Positions 1-25,504 of a DNA stretch of 64,000 nucleotides are shown piece after piece; positions within the stretch are counted from its first letter, which is position 1; each line of letters starts with the position of its first letter. The stretch lies in the NCBI RefSeq assembly GCF_048569485.1, contig NC_134357.1, forward strand, positions 474,232,187-474,296,186. Reading direction: 5' to 3'. The notes below the pieces were generated by a model. It searched no databases, was not told the DNA's origin, and saw only the letters and a program-made list of their open reading frames with translations. The stretch is from Anomaloglossus baeobatrachus. Lineage: Eukaryota; Chordata; Amphibia; Anura; Aromobatidae. Made by a program: the position numbers and the translations under genes.

Positions 1-284
1 TACCTCTGTATACACACGTGTCTTATAATGAATATGTTATACATGCAATATATTAATTTTGGTATGTAATGGATTTGCCTGAGTAAAAACTCTATTATAA
101 ACATCTATCATGTGATATATTGTATCCATGGTGATATAGAGATATATCTATGATTAAATATATGTATTTTAATGATTAGAGCAGACGTTTATTGAGATAG
201 TACAAATAAGTATACTTTTAATACGTAGATATATCTATGAGGGACTTATACATATGATTATATCGTTAACTTTGGGATTTTGTC

Positions 285-1104
285 TGTCTGTATCTAGCAC
301 TAGCAGCAGCAAAGCAGACAAGAGAGCACGACACAAGGTGGAAAAAAAGGCAAAAGTCCTTCGGGAAACTAGTGGCCAGAAATCAGCTGATCTTTATTGT
401 TCTAATGCTGAAGAAGCAGAAACTCCATCTGCAGGGGAAGTGTTACTCCAGTCGCCTCAGCTTGAGTTTGAAAGGGTAAACAGTTTTCTGACCAGTTGAT
501 ATGAAGAGATTAAAAATGCCATCAAAGACTCCATTACAGCCAGCTTTAATGTCTATGATCTGAACCTTGATGTCAATGACTTCCCAAAAAAAGAGAAAAA
601 CTTGCTGTCACACGTTAATGGTTCTTCCGACCTCCAAGAAATTGATCTGAAGAAGAGCAAAAGGCAAAGCCTCCAGACACGAAAGTGTGAGCTTCCGAGT
701 GAAGAGGTCAAGGAAACTGCAAAAGGAACAAAAGCCCAACAAAGGTTCACTGTGAATTGTGTTCATTTTAGGCCTGAGAAAGATAAGAGTGAACCAAGTG
801 GATCTGAGAGGACTGATGTCGAATCCAGTAGCGGTAATAAAAGCAAAACCAGGAGAAGCAGGAATAAGACAAATAAAGCCAACATCTTAGTTGATGTCGT
901 GTTCCTTCCAAAAGATTTAGATGGTATGGAAATGGATGAGATTGACAGGGAAGTAGAGAATTTTAAAAGGTTCTGTCTGGAATCTGCAAAACAAATGTGC
1001 CAGAAAGAAGCAGAAACTCCATCTTCAGGGGAAAAGTTACTCCAGTGGCCTCAGCTTGCGTTTGAAAGGGTGAACAGTTTTCTGACCAGTTGATTTGAAG
1101 AGAT
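285..1104 (+). pseudogene. FAM193-family C-terminal retrocopy fragment, internally duplicated (representative, unit 1)
   Basis: The translation carries a basic KADKRARHKVEKKAK stretch, then a lysine- and serine-rich linker, then [20 protein letters not shown] and [11 protein letters not shown] recognise this as resembling the C-terminal region of vertebrate FAM193A/B proteins, whose conserved end has a REVE-F-KRFC motif. No introns are visible, consistent with a processed copy. Stops separate the pieces (for example the TGA after VNSFLTS at about 499), so it is not a working gene. The block beginning EAETPSAGE (about 413) recurs as EAETPSSGE (about 1010), a tandem duplication with a period of about 597 bp; the second copy is cut off at about 1104 by the Penelope-like element. 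The same relic occurs in all ten units. The family call is from memory of the domain. Confidence 0.55.
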
Positions 1105-2385
1105 TTTTTTATTTTTAAAGGGTCCTTCTACTTACAGCTCCAGGGTACGGCAATGGGGGCATCAGTTGCCCCTGCGTATGCTAATCTTTTCCTGGGGCTG
1201 TGGGAGAGGTACCTTGCCCTGTCAGATCGGGAGTCGTTGATGGACCGTGTCCTATTTTGGGCGCAGTACATCGATGACATTTTCCTTATCTGGCAGGGGT
1301 CTTTATGAATCATAAATTTATTTTGTCACGGTTCAACTCCAGCGGACGATACATCTTCATTACATATCAGTGGTCTAACCAACAGGTGGAATTTTTGGAT
1401 GTTCTTGTCAAAAAGGACGCAGACTTTATCTTACAGACTGATCTTTATCGAAAGCCGACCTCTTCAAATACCTTACTGCACGACTCGTCAGCACACCCCA
1501 AATATATGATAGTCGGTACCCATTGGCAAGTTTCTTCGTCTGCGCAGAATCTGTTCAACTGATGCAGACTTTGAGAGACAGGCCTCGGACATTATGGAGA
1601 GGTTCAGGGAGCGGGGATACAGCCGAAGGATGATAAATAGAGCCTATCATAGGGCCAAATATTCACATAGGGATCAACTGCTGTATTCCAGTGTGATCCC
1701 TGGACCCTCCAGTCAGGTCCGATTTATTACCAACTACAACTCTAAGTTTCCTATGGTGAGGGCTAGTTTGGAACGTGCTTGGCCTATTTTAATGGCGGAC
1801 CCTACACTACAGAAAGTTCTTTCTAATAAACCCCAAAATACCATCAGGAGGGGGAAAAATTTCCGCGATATGTTGGTACACAGCCACTATGCGGTCACTA
1901 ATAAGGATACAACCTTTTTGGGCAATGTTGGACCTAGTAATCAGAGTGGCTGTTCTCCCTGCGGTGGGTGTGTCGCCTGCCCCAATATTGTTCGTGGAAA
2001 CACCTTTACTGACTCTTCAGGCAATAAAAGTTATCAGATTAGGAAGTTTATTACCTGCTCATCTAAAGCGGTAACTTACTATGCAACCTGCCCATGTCCT
2101 AAAATATATGTAGGATTACCACCCGTCAGCTAAAGGTGAGAGTACGCGAATATTTATTGGGGATAGAGGCGCCACTCTGAAAACTATTCCAAAACATTTT
2201 TTTGTTCATGATGGATCCAACAGCACCCATTTTAGAGTGTTGGGGATTGATCAGATTGATCTGGGTATCAGGGGTGGCCAGGTGAGTAGGAGGTTGGCTC
2301 AGTTGGAGGCCAGATGGATATATAGTTTAAATACTGTATGTCCATCTGGCCTAAATGAAAACATTAGTTTTGCCCCCTTTCTTTG
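1105..2385 (+). mobile_element. 5'-truncated Penelope-like element with RT and GIY-YIG end (representative, unit 1)
   Basis: Sequence starts abruptly inside the reverse transcriptase palm (SFYLQLQGTAMGASVAPAYA, then the catalytic YIDDIFLIW at about 1269-1295). Next come the FLD and LYRKPTSSN motifs of the thumb region (about 1395-1470), the TNYNSKFP and RRGKNFRDMLVHS linker, a Cys-rich CSPCGGCVACPN motif (about 1951-1986), and a GIY-YIG-type endonuclease start, YYATCPCPKIYVG (about 2075-2115). It ends in WIYSLNTVCPSGLNE (about 2310-2355), the usual C-terminus of Penelope-like proteins. These elements copy RNA with an RT related to telomerase and cut targets with GIY-YIG. The reading frame is interrupted at several points that are shared by units, so the element was dead before amplification. 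Its insertion point lies in the second FAM193-like copy. The longest open piece (1594-2133, 179 codons) is open in all nine full units. Confidence 0.85.
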
Positions 2386-2633
2386 AAGTATGAAAATAAT
2401 AAACACACCCTGTGCGGATATTTTTGGTTTTATTATTTTTAATTGTGTGTGGTTTCATGTTTTTAACTTTGTTTTTATTTTCACTAGCATTGGGCCTTGT
2501 TGGTGGTTTGATATCTTGGATTCTTGGACCCTTTCTGATGATCTGATTGACCATCTAGCAACCTAAATTACTTTTTTCTTGTCGTGAACGACTAACTAAG
2601 TTCTAGTTAAATCCTGAACTGGACATCTATGAA

Positions 2634-5267
<2,634 letters not shown>

Positions 5268-7900
5268 TACCTCTGTATACACACGTGTCTTATAATGAAT
5301 ATGTTATACATGCAATATATTAATTTTGGTATGTAATGGATTTGCCTGAGTAAAAACTCTATTATAAACATCTATCATGTGATATATTGTATCCATGGTG
5401 ATATAGAGATATATCTATGATTAAATATATGTATTTTAATGATTAGAGCAGACGTTTATTGAGATAGTACAAATAAGTATACTTTTAATACGTAGATATA
5501 TCTATGAGGGACTTATACATATGATTATATCGTTAACTTTGGGATTTTGTCTGTCTGTATCTAGCACTAGCAGCAGCAAAGCAGACAAGAGAGCACGACA
5601 CAAGGTGGAAAAAAAGGCAAAAGTCCTTCGGGAAACTAGTGGCCAGAAATCAGCTGATCTTTATTGTTCTAATGCTGAAGAAGCAGAAACTCCATCTGCA
5701 GGGGAAGTGTTACTCCAGTCGCCTCAGCTTGAGTTTGAAAGGGTAAACAGTTTTCTGACCAGTTGATATGAAGAGATTAAAAATGCCATCAAAGACTCCA
5801 TTACAGCCAGCTTTAATGTCTATGATCTGAACCTTGATGTCAATGACTTCCCAAAAAAAGAGAAAAACTTGCTGTCACACGTTAATGGTTCTTCCGACCT
5901 CCAAGAAATTGATCTGAAGAAGAGCAAAAGGCAAAGCCTCCAGACACGAAAGTGTGAGCTTCCGAGTGAAGAGGTCAAGGAAACTGCAAAAGGAACAAAA
6001 GCCCAACAAAGGTTCACTGTGAATTGTGTTCATTTTAGGCCTGAGAAAGATAAGAGTGAACCAAGTGGATCTGAGAGGACTGATGTCGAATCCAGTAGCG
6101 GTAATAAAAGCAAAACCAGGAGAAGCAGGAATAAGACAAATAAAGCCAACATCTTAGTTGATGTCGTGTTCCTTCCAAAAGATTTAGATGGTATGGAAAT
6201 GGATGAGATTGACAGGGAAGTAGAGAATTTTAAAAGGTTCTGTCTGGAATCTGCAAAACAAATGTGCCAGAAAGAAGCAGAAACTCCATCTTCAGGGGAA
6301 AAGTTACTCCAGTGGCCTCAGCTTGCGTTTGAAAGGGTGAACAGTTTTCTGACCAGTTGATTTGAAGAGATTTTTTTATTTTTAAAGGGTCCTTCTACTT
6401 ACAGCTCCAGGGTACGGCAATGGGGGCATCAGTTGCCCCTGCGTATGCTAATCTTTTCCTGGGGCTGTGGGAGAGGTACCTTGCCCTGTCAGATCGGGAG
6501 TCGTTGATGGACCGTGTCCTATTTTGGGCGCAGTACATCGATGACATTTTCCTTATCTGGCAGGGGTCTTTATGAATCATAAATTTATTTTGTCACGGTT
6601 CAACTCCAGCGGACGATACATCTTCATTACATATCAGTGGTCTAACCAACAGGTGGAATTTTTGGATGTTCTTGTCAAAAAGGACGCAGACTTTATCTTA
6701 CAGACTGATCTTTATCGAAAGCCGACCTCTTCAAATACCTTACTGCACGACTCGTCAGCACACCCCAAATATATGATAGTCGGTACCCATTGGCAAGTTT
6801 CTTCGTCTGCGCAGAATCTGTTCAACTGATGCAGACTTTGAGAGACAGGCCTCGGACATTATGGAGAGGTTCAGGGAGCGGGGATACAGCCGAAGGATGA
6901 TAAATAGAGCCTATCATAGGGCCAAATATTCACATAGGGATCAACTGCTGTATTCCAGTGTGATCCCTGGACCCTCCAGTCAGGTCCGATTTATTACCAA
7001 CTACAACTCTAAGTTTCCTATGGTGAGGGCTAGTTTGGAACGTGCTTGGCCTATTTTAATGGCGGACCCTACACTACAGAAAGTTCTTTCTAATAAACCC
7101 CAAAATACCATCAGGAGGGGGAAAAATTTCCGCGATATGTTGGTACACAGCCACTATGCGGTCACTAATAAGGATACAACCTTTTTGGGCAATGTTGGAC
7201 CTAGTAATCAGAGTGGCTGTTCTCCCTGCGGTGGGTGTGTCGCCTGCCCCAATATTGTTCGTGGAAACACCTTTACTGACTCTTCAGGCAATAAAAGTTA
7301 TCAGATTAGGAAGTTTATTACCTGCTCATCTAAAGCGGTAACTTACTATGCAACCTGCCCATGTCCTAAAATATATGTAGGATTACCACCCGTCAGCTAA
7401 AGGTGAGAGTACGCGAATATTTATTGGGGATAGAGGCGCCACTCTGAAAACTATTCCAAAACATTTTTTTGTTCATGATGGATCCAACAGCACCCATTTT
7501 AGAGTGTTGGGGATTGATCAGATTGATCTGGGTATCAGGGGTGGCCAGGTGAGTAGGAGGTTGGCTCAGTTGGAGGCCAGATGGATATATAGTTTAAATA
7601 CTGTATGTCCATCTGGCCTAAATGAAAACATTAGTTTTGCCCCCTTTCTTTGAAGTATGAAAATAATAAACACACCCTGTGCGGATATTTTTGGTTTTAT
7701 TATTTTTAATTGTGTGTGGTTTCATGTTTTTAACTTTGTTTTTATTTTCACTAGCATTGGGCCTTGTTGGTGGTTTGATATCTTGGATTCTTGGACCCTT
7801 TCTGATGATCTGATTGACCATCTAGCAACCTAAATTACTTTTTTCTTGTCGTGAACGACTAACTAAGTTCTAGTTAAATCCTGAACTGGACATCTATGAA
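5268..7900 (+). repeat. Macrosatellite unit 3 (type A)
   Basis: All type-A diagnostic states as in unit 1, over both the FAM193-like part (about 5552-6371) and the Penelope-like part (about 6372-7652). With unit 4 it repeats the A-B order of units 1 and 2. Confidence 0.95.
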
Positions 7901-10534
<2,634 letters not shown>

Positions 10535-13167
10535 TACCTCTGTATACACACGTGTCTTATAATGAATATGTTATACATGCAATATATTAATTTTGGTATG
10601 TAATGGATTTGCCTGAGTAAAAACTCTATTATAAACATCTATCATGTGATATATTGTATCCATGGTGATATAGAGATATATCTATGATTAAATATATGTA
10701 TTTTAATGATTAGAGCAGACGTTTATTGAGATAGTACAAATAAGTATACTTTTAATACGTAGATATATCTATGAGGGACTTATACATATGATTATATCGT
10801 TAACTTTGGGATTTTGTCTGTCTGTATCTAGCACTAGCAGCAGCAAAGCAGACAAGAGAGCACGACACAAGGTGGAAAAAAAGGCAAAAGTCCTTCGGGA
10901 AACTAGTGGCCAGAAATCAGCTGATCTTTATTGTTCTAATGCTGAAGAAGCAGAAACTCCATCTGCAGGGGAAGTGTTACTCCAGTCGCCTCAGCTTGAG
11001 TTTGAAAGGGTAAACAGTTTTCTGACCAGTTGATATGAAGAGATTAAAAATGCCATCAAAGACTCCATTACAGCCAGCTTTAATGTCTATGATCTGAACC
11101 TTGATGTCAATGACTTCCCAAAAAAAGAGAAAAACTTGCTGTCACACGTTAATGGTTCTTCCGACCTCCAAGAAATTGATCTGAAGAAGAGCAAAAGGCA
11201 AAGCCTCCAGACACGAAAGTGTGAGCTTCCGAGTGAAGAGGTCAAGGAAACTGCAAAAGGAACAAAAGCCCAACAAAGGTTCACTGTGAATTGTGTTCAT
11301 TTTAGGCCTGAGAAAGATAAGAGTGAACCAAGTGGATCTGAGAGGACTGATGTCGAATCCAGTAGCGGTAATAAAAGCAAAACCAGGAGAAGCAGGAATA
11401 AGACAAATAAAGCCAACATCTTAGTTGATGTCGTGTTCCTTCCAAAAGATTTAGATGGTATGGAAATGGATGAGATTGACAGGGAAGTAGAGAATTTTAA
11501 AAGGTTCTGTCTGGAATCTGCAAAACAAATGTGCCAGAAAGAAGCAGAAACTCCATCTTCAGGGGAAAAGTTACTCCAGTGGCCTCAGCTTGCGTTTGAA
11601 AGGGTGAACAGTTTTCTGACCAGTTGATTTGAAGAGATTTTTTTATTTTTAAAGGGTCCTTCTACTTACAGCTCCAGGGTACGGCAATGGGGGCATCAGT
11701 TGCCCCTGCGTATGCTAATCTTTTCCTGGGGCTGTGGGAGAGGTACCTTGCCCTGTCAGATCGGGAGTCGTTGATGGACCGTGTCCTATTTTGGGCGCAG
11801 TACATCGATGACATTTTCCTTATCTGGCAGGGGTCTTTATGAATCATAAATTTATTTTGTCACGGTTCAACTCCAGCGGACGATACATCTTCATTACATA
11901 TCAGTGGTCTAACCAACAGGTGGAATTTTTGGATGTTCTTGTCAAAAAGGACGCAGACTTTATCTTACAGACTGATCTTTATCGAAAGCCGACCTCTTCA
12001 AATACCTTACTGCACGACTCGTCAGCACACCCCAAATATATGATAGTCGGTACCCATTGGCAAGTTTCTTCGTCTGCGCAGAATCTGTTCAACTGATGCA
12101 GACTTTGAGAGACAGGCCTCGGACATTATGGAGAGGTTCAGGGAGCGGGGATACAGCCGAAGGATGATAAATAGAGCCTATCATAGGGCCAAATATTCAC
12201 ATAGGGATCAACTGCTGTATTCCAGTGTGATCCCTGGACCCTCCAGTCAGGTCCGATTTATTACCAACTACAACTCTAAGTTTCCTATGGTGAGGGCTAG
12301 TTTGGAACGTGCTTGGCCTATTTTAATGGCGGACCCTACACTACAGAAAGTTCTTTCTAATAAACCCCAAAATACCATCAGGAGGGGGAAAAATTTCCGC
12401 GATATGTTGGTACACAGCCACTATGCGGTCACTAATAAGGATACAACCTTTTTGGGCAATGTTGGACCTAGTAATCAGAGTGGCTGTTCTCCCTGCGGTG
12501 GGTGTGTCGCCTGCCCCAATATTGTTCGTGGAAACACCTTTACTGACTCTTCAGGCAATAAAAGTTATCAGATTAGGAAGTTTATTACCTGCTCATCTAA
12601 AGCGGTAACTTACTATGCAACCTGCCCATGTCCTAAAATATATGTAGGATTACCACCCGTCAGCTAAAGGTGAGAGTACGCGAATATTTATTGGGGATAG
12701 AGGCGCCACTCTGAAAACTATTCCAAAACATTTTTTTGTTCATGATGGATCCAACAGCACCCATTTTAGAGTGTTGGGGATTGATCAGATTGATCTGGGT
12801 ATCAGGGGTGGCCAGGTGAGTAGGAGGTTGGCTCAGTTGGAGGCCAGATGGATATATAATTTAAATACTGTATGTCCATCTGGCCTAAATGAAAACATTA
12901 GTTTTGCCCCCTTTCTTTGAAGTATGAAAATAATAGCCACACCCTGTGCGGATATTTTTGGTTTTATTATTTTTAATTGTGTGTGGTTTCATGTTTTTAA
13001 CTTTGTTTTTATTTTCACTAGCATTGGGCCTTGTTGGTGGTTTGATATCTTGGATTCTTGGACCCTTTCTGATGATCTGATTGACCATCTAGCAACCTAA
13101 ATTACTTTTTTCTTGTCGTGAACGACTATCTAAGTTCTAGTTAAATCCTGAACTGGACATCTATGAA
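10535..13167 (+). repeat. Macrosatellite unit 5 (type A, B-like tail)
   Basis: Type A through the FAM193-like and Penelope-like coding parts. The downstream tail has the GCCACACC state (about 12937) found in type-B units, instead of the AACACACC of units 1 and 3, so the unit is slightly mosaic at its 3' end. Confidence 0.93.
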
Positions 13168-18435
<5,268 letters not shown>

Positions 18436-21066
18436 TACCTCTGTATACACACGTGTCTTATAATGAATATGTTATACATGCAATATATTAATTTTGGTAT
18501 GTAATGGATTTGCCTGAGTAAAAACTCTATTATATAACATCTATCATGTGATATATTGTATCCATGGTGATATAGAGATATATCTATGATTAAATATATG
18601 TATTTTAATGATTAGAGCAGACGTTTATTGAGATAGTACAAATAAGTATACTTTTAATACGTAGATATATCTATGAGGGACTTATACATATGATTATATC
18701 GTTAACTTTGGGATTTTGTCTGTCTGTATCTAGCACTAGCAGCAGCAAAGCAGACAAGAGAGCACGACACAAGGTGGAAAAAAAGGCAAAAGTCCTTCGG
18801 GAAACTAGTGGCCAGAAATCAGCTGATCTTTATTGTTCTAATGCTGAAGAAGCAGAAACTCCATCTGCAGGGGAAGTGTTACTCCAGTCGCCTCAGCTTG
18901 AGTTTGAAAGGGTAAACAGTTTTCTGACCAGTTGATATGAAGAGATTAAAAATGCCATCAAAGACTCCATTACAGCCAGCTTTAATGTCTATGATCTGAA
19001 CCTTGATGTCAATGACTTCCCAAAAAAAGAGAAAAACTTGCTGTCACACGTTAATGGTTCTTCCGACCTCCAAGAAATTGATCTGAAGAGCAAAAGGCAA
19101 AGCCTCCAGACACGAAAGTGTGAGCTTCCGAGTGAAGAGGTCAAGGAAACTGCAAAAGGAACAAAAGCCCAACAAAGGTTCACTGTGAATTGTGTTCATT
19201 TTAGGCCTGAGAAAGATAAGAGTGAACCAAGTGGATCTGAGAGGACTGATGTCGAATCCAGTAGCGGTAATAAAAGCAAAACCAGGAGAAGCAGGAATAA
19301 GACAAATAAAGCCAACATCTTAGTTGATGTCGTGTTCCTTCCAAAAGATTTAGATGGTATGGAAATGGATGAGATTGACAGGGAAGTAGAGAATTTTAAA
19401 AGGTTCTGTCTGGAATCTGCAAAACAAATGTGCCAGAAAGAAGCAGAAACTCCATCTTCAGGGGAAAAGTTACTCCAGTGGCCTCAGCTTGCGTTTGAAA
19501 GGGTGAACAGTTTTCTGACCAGTTGATTTGAAGAGATTTTTTTATTTTTAAAGGGTCCTTCTACTTACAGCTCCAGGGTACGGCAATGGGGGCATCAGTT
19601 GCCCCTGCGTATGCTAATCTTTTCCTGGGGCTGTGGGAGAGGTACCTTGCCCTGTCAGATCGGGAGTCGTTGATGGACCGTGTCCTATTTTGGGCGCAGT
19701 ACATCGATGACATTTTCCTTATCTGGCAGGGGTCTTTATGAATCATAAATTTATTTTGTCACGGTTCAACTCCAGCGGACGATACATCTTCATTACATAT
19801 CAGTGGTCTAACCAACAGGTGGAATTTTTGGATGTTCTTGTCAAAAAGGACGCAGACTTTATCTTACAGACTGATCTTTATCGAAAGCCGACCTCTTCAA
19901 ATACCTTACTGCACGACTCGTCAGCACACCCCAAATATATGATAGTCGGTACCCATTGGCAAGTTTCTTCGTCTGCGCAGAATCTGTTCAACTGATGCAG
20001 ACTTTGAGAGACAGGCCTCGGACATTATGGAGAGGTTCAGGGAGCGGGGATACAGCCGAAGGATGATAAATAGAGCCTATCATAGGGCCAAATATTCACA
20101 TAGGGATCAACTGCTGTATTCCAGTGTGATCCCTGGACCCTCCAGTCAGGTCCGATTTATTACCAACTACAACTCTAAGTTTCCTATGGTGAGGGCTAGT
20201 TTGGAACGTGCTTGGCCTATTTTAATGGCGGACCCTACACTACAGAAAGTTCTTTCTAATAAACCCCAAAATACCATCAGGAGGGGGAAAAATTTCCGCG
20301 ATATGTTGGTACACAGCCACTATGCGGTCACTAATAAGGATACAACCTTTTTGGGCAATGTTGGACCTAGTAATCAGAGTGGCTGTTCTCCCTGCGGTGG
20401 GTGTGTCGCCTGCCCCAATATTGTTCGTGGAAACACCTTTACTGACTCTTCAGGCAATAAAAGTTATCAGATTAGGAAGTTTATTACCTGCTCATCTAAA
20501 GCGGTAACTTACTATGCAACCTGCCCATGTCCTAAAATATATGTAGGATTACCACCCGTCAGCTAAAGGTGAGAGTACGCGAATATTTATTGGGGATAGA
20601 GGCGCCACTCTGAAAACTATTCCAAAACATTTTTTTGTTCATGATGGATCCAACAGCACCCATTTTAGAGTGTTGGGGATTGATCAGATTGATCTGGGTA
20701 TCAGGGGTGGCCAGGTGAGTAGGAGGTTGGCTCAGTTGGAGGCCAGATGGATATATAGTTTAAATACTGTATGTCCATCTGGCCTAAATGAAAACATTAG
20801 TTTTGCCCCCTTTCTTTGAAGTATGAAAATAATAGCCACACCCTGTGCGGATATTTTTGGTTTTATTATTTTTAATTGTGTGTGGTTTCATGTTTTTAAC
20901 TTTGTTTTTATTTTCACTAGCATTGGGCCTTGTTGGTGGTTTGATATCTTGGATTCTTGGACCCTTTCTGATGATCTGATTGACCATCTAGCAACCTAAA
21001 TTACTTTTTTCTTGTCGTGAACGACTATCTAAGTTCTAGTTAAATCCTGAACTGGACATCTATGAA
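18436..21066 (+). repeat. Macrosatellite unit 8 (type A, one codon shorter)
   Basis: Type A throughout, but one AAG is missing from the LKKSK site, giving LKSK and a unit of 2,631 bp. It stands next to another type-A unit, so the A-B alternation is lost here. Confidence 0.94.
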
Positions 21067-23700
21067 TACCTCTGTATACACACGTGTCTTATAATGAATA
21101 TGTTATACATGCAATATATTAATTTTGGTATGTAATGGATTTGCCTGAGTAAAAACTCTATTATATAACATCTATCATGTGATATATTGTATCCATGGTG
21201 ATATAGAGATATATCTATGATTAAATATATGTATTTTAATGATTAGAGCAGACGTTTATTGAGATAGTACAAATAAGTATACTTTTAATACGTAGATATA
21301 TCTATGAGGGACTTATACATATGATTATATCGTTAACTTTGGGATTTTGTCTGTCTGTATCTAGCACTAGCAGCAGCAAAGCAGACAAGAGAGCACGACA
21401 CAAGGTGGAAAAAAAGGCAAAAGTCCTTCGGGAAACTAGTGGCCAGAAATCAGCTGATCTTTATTGTTCTAATGCTGAAGAAGCAGAAACTCCATCTGCA
21501 GGGGAAGTGTTACTCCAGTCGCCTCAGCTTGAGTTTGAAAGGGTAAACAGTTTTCTGACCAGTTGATATGAAGAGATTAAAAATGCCATCAAAGACTCCA
21601 TTACAGCCAGCTTTAATGTCTATGATCTGAACCTTGATGTCAATGACTTCCCAAAAAAAGAGAAAAACTTGCTGTCACACGTTAATGGTTCTTCCGACCT
21701 CCAAGAAATTGATCTGAAGAAGAGCAAAAGGCAAAGCCTCCAGACACGAAAGTGTGAGCTTCCGAGTGAAGAGGTCAAGGAAACTGCAAAAGGAACAAAA
21801 GCCCAACAAAGGTTCACTGTGAATTGTGTTCATTTTAGGCCTGAGAAAGATAAGAGTGAACCAAGTGGATCTGAGAGGACTGATGTCGAATCCAGTAGCG
21901 GTAATAAAAGCAAAACCAGGAGAAGCAGGAATAAGACAAATAAAGCCAACATCTTAGTTGATGTCGTGTTCCTTCCAAAAGATTTAGATGGTATGGAAAT
22001 GGATGAGATTGACAGGGAAGTAGAGAATTTTAAAAGGTTCTGTCTGGAATCTGCAAAACAAATGTGCCAGAAAGAAGCAGAAACTCCATCTTCAGGGGAA
22101 AAGTTACTCCAGTGGCCTCAGCTTGCGTTTGAAAGGGTGAACAGTTTTCTGACCAGTTGATTTGAAGAGATTTTTTTATTTTTAAAGGGTCCTTCTACTT
22201 ACAGCTCCAGGGTACGGCAATGGGGGCATCAGTTGCCCCTGCGTATGCTAATCTTTTCCTGGGGCTGTGGGAGAGGTACCTTGCCCTGTCAGATCGGGAG
22301 TCGTTGATGGACCGTGTCCTATTTTGGGCGCAGTACATCGATGACATTTTCCTTATCTGGCAGGGGTCTTTATGAATCATAAATTTATTTTGTCACGGTT
22401 CAACTCCAGCGGACGATACATCTTCATTACATATCAGTGGTCTAACCAACAGGTGGAATTTTTGGATGTTCTTGTCAAAAAGGACGCAGACTTTATCTTA
22501 CAGACTGATCTTTATCGAAAGCCGACCTCTTCAAATACCTTACTGCACGACTCGTCAGCACACCCCAAATATATGATAGTCGGTACCCATTGGCAAGTTT
22601 CTTCGTCTGCGCAGAATCTGTTCAACTGATGCAGACTTTGAGAGACAGGCCTCGGACATTATGGAGAGGTTCAGGGAGCGGGGATACAGCCGAAGGATGA
22701 TAAATAGAGCCTATCATAGGGCCAAATATTCACATAGGGATCAACTGCTGTATTCCAGTGTGATCCCTGGACCCTCCAGTCAGGTCCGATTTATTACCAA
22801 CTACAACTCTAAGTTTCCTATGGTGAGGGCTAGTTTGGAACGTGCTTGGCCTATTTTAATGGCGGACCCTACACTACAGAAAGTTCTTTCTAATAAACCC
22901 CAAAATACCATCAGGAGGGGGAAAAATTTCCGCGATATGTTGGTACACAGCCACTATGCGGTCACTAATAAGGATACAACCTTTTTGGGCAATGTTGGAC
23001 CTAGTAATCAGAGTGGCTGTTCTCCCTGCGGTGGGTGTGTCGCCTGCCCCAATATTGTTCGTGGAAACACCTTTACTGACTCTTCAGGCAATAAAAGTTA
23101 TCAGATTAGGAAGTTTATTACCTGCTCATCTAAAGCGGTAACTTACTATGCAACCTGCCCATGTCCTAAAATATATGTAGGATTACCACCCGTCAGCTAA
23201 AGGTGAGAGTACGCGAATATTTATTGGGGATAGAGGCGCCACTCTGAAAACTATTCCAAAACATTTTTTTGTTCATGATGGATCCAACAGCACCCATTTT
23301 AGAGTGTTGGGGATTGATCAGATTGATCTGGGTATCAGGGGTGGCCAGGTGAGTAGGAGGTTGGCTCAGTTGGAGGCCAGATGGATATATAGTTTAAATA
23401 CTGTATGTCCATCTGGCCTAAATGAAAACATTAGTTTTGCCCCCTTTCTTTGAAGTATGAAAATAATAGCCACACCCTGTGCGGATATTTTTGGTTTTAT
23501 TATTTTTAATTGTGTGTGGTTTCATGTTTTTAACTTTGTTTTTATTTTCACTAGCATTGGGCCTTGTTGGTGGTTTGATATCTTGGATTCTTGGACCCTT
23601 TCTGATGATCTGATTGACCATCTAGCAACCTAAATTACTTTTTTCTTGTCGTGAACGACTATCTAAGTTCTAGTTAAATCCTGAACTGGACATCTATGAA
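21067..23700 (+). repeat. Macrosatellite unit 9 (type A)
   Basis: Type A throughout, with the full LKKSK site. It follows another type-A unit and precedes the partial tenth copy. It is the last unit that carries the Penelope-like part. Confidence 0.95.
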
Positions 23701-25500
<1,800 letters not shown>

Positions 25501-25504
25501 CTGC

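Larger units (their letters stand above)
1..2633 (+). repeat. Macrosatellite unit 1 (type A)
   Basis: FAM193-like part about 285-1104, Penelope-like part about 1105-2385. Diagnostic type-A states: AKVLRE, LKKSK, LVDVVFL, SSAQN, TNKD and NIVRG in the relic translations. The first FAM193-like copy reads open for 163 codons (602-1093). Confidence 0.95.
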
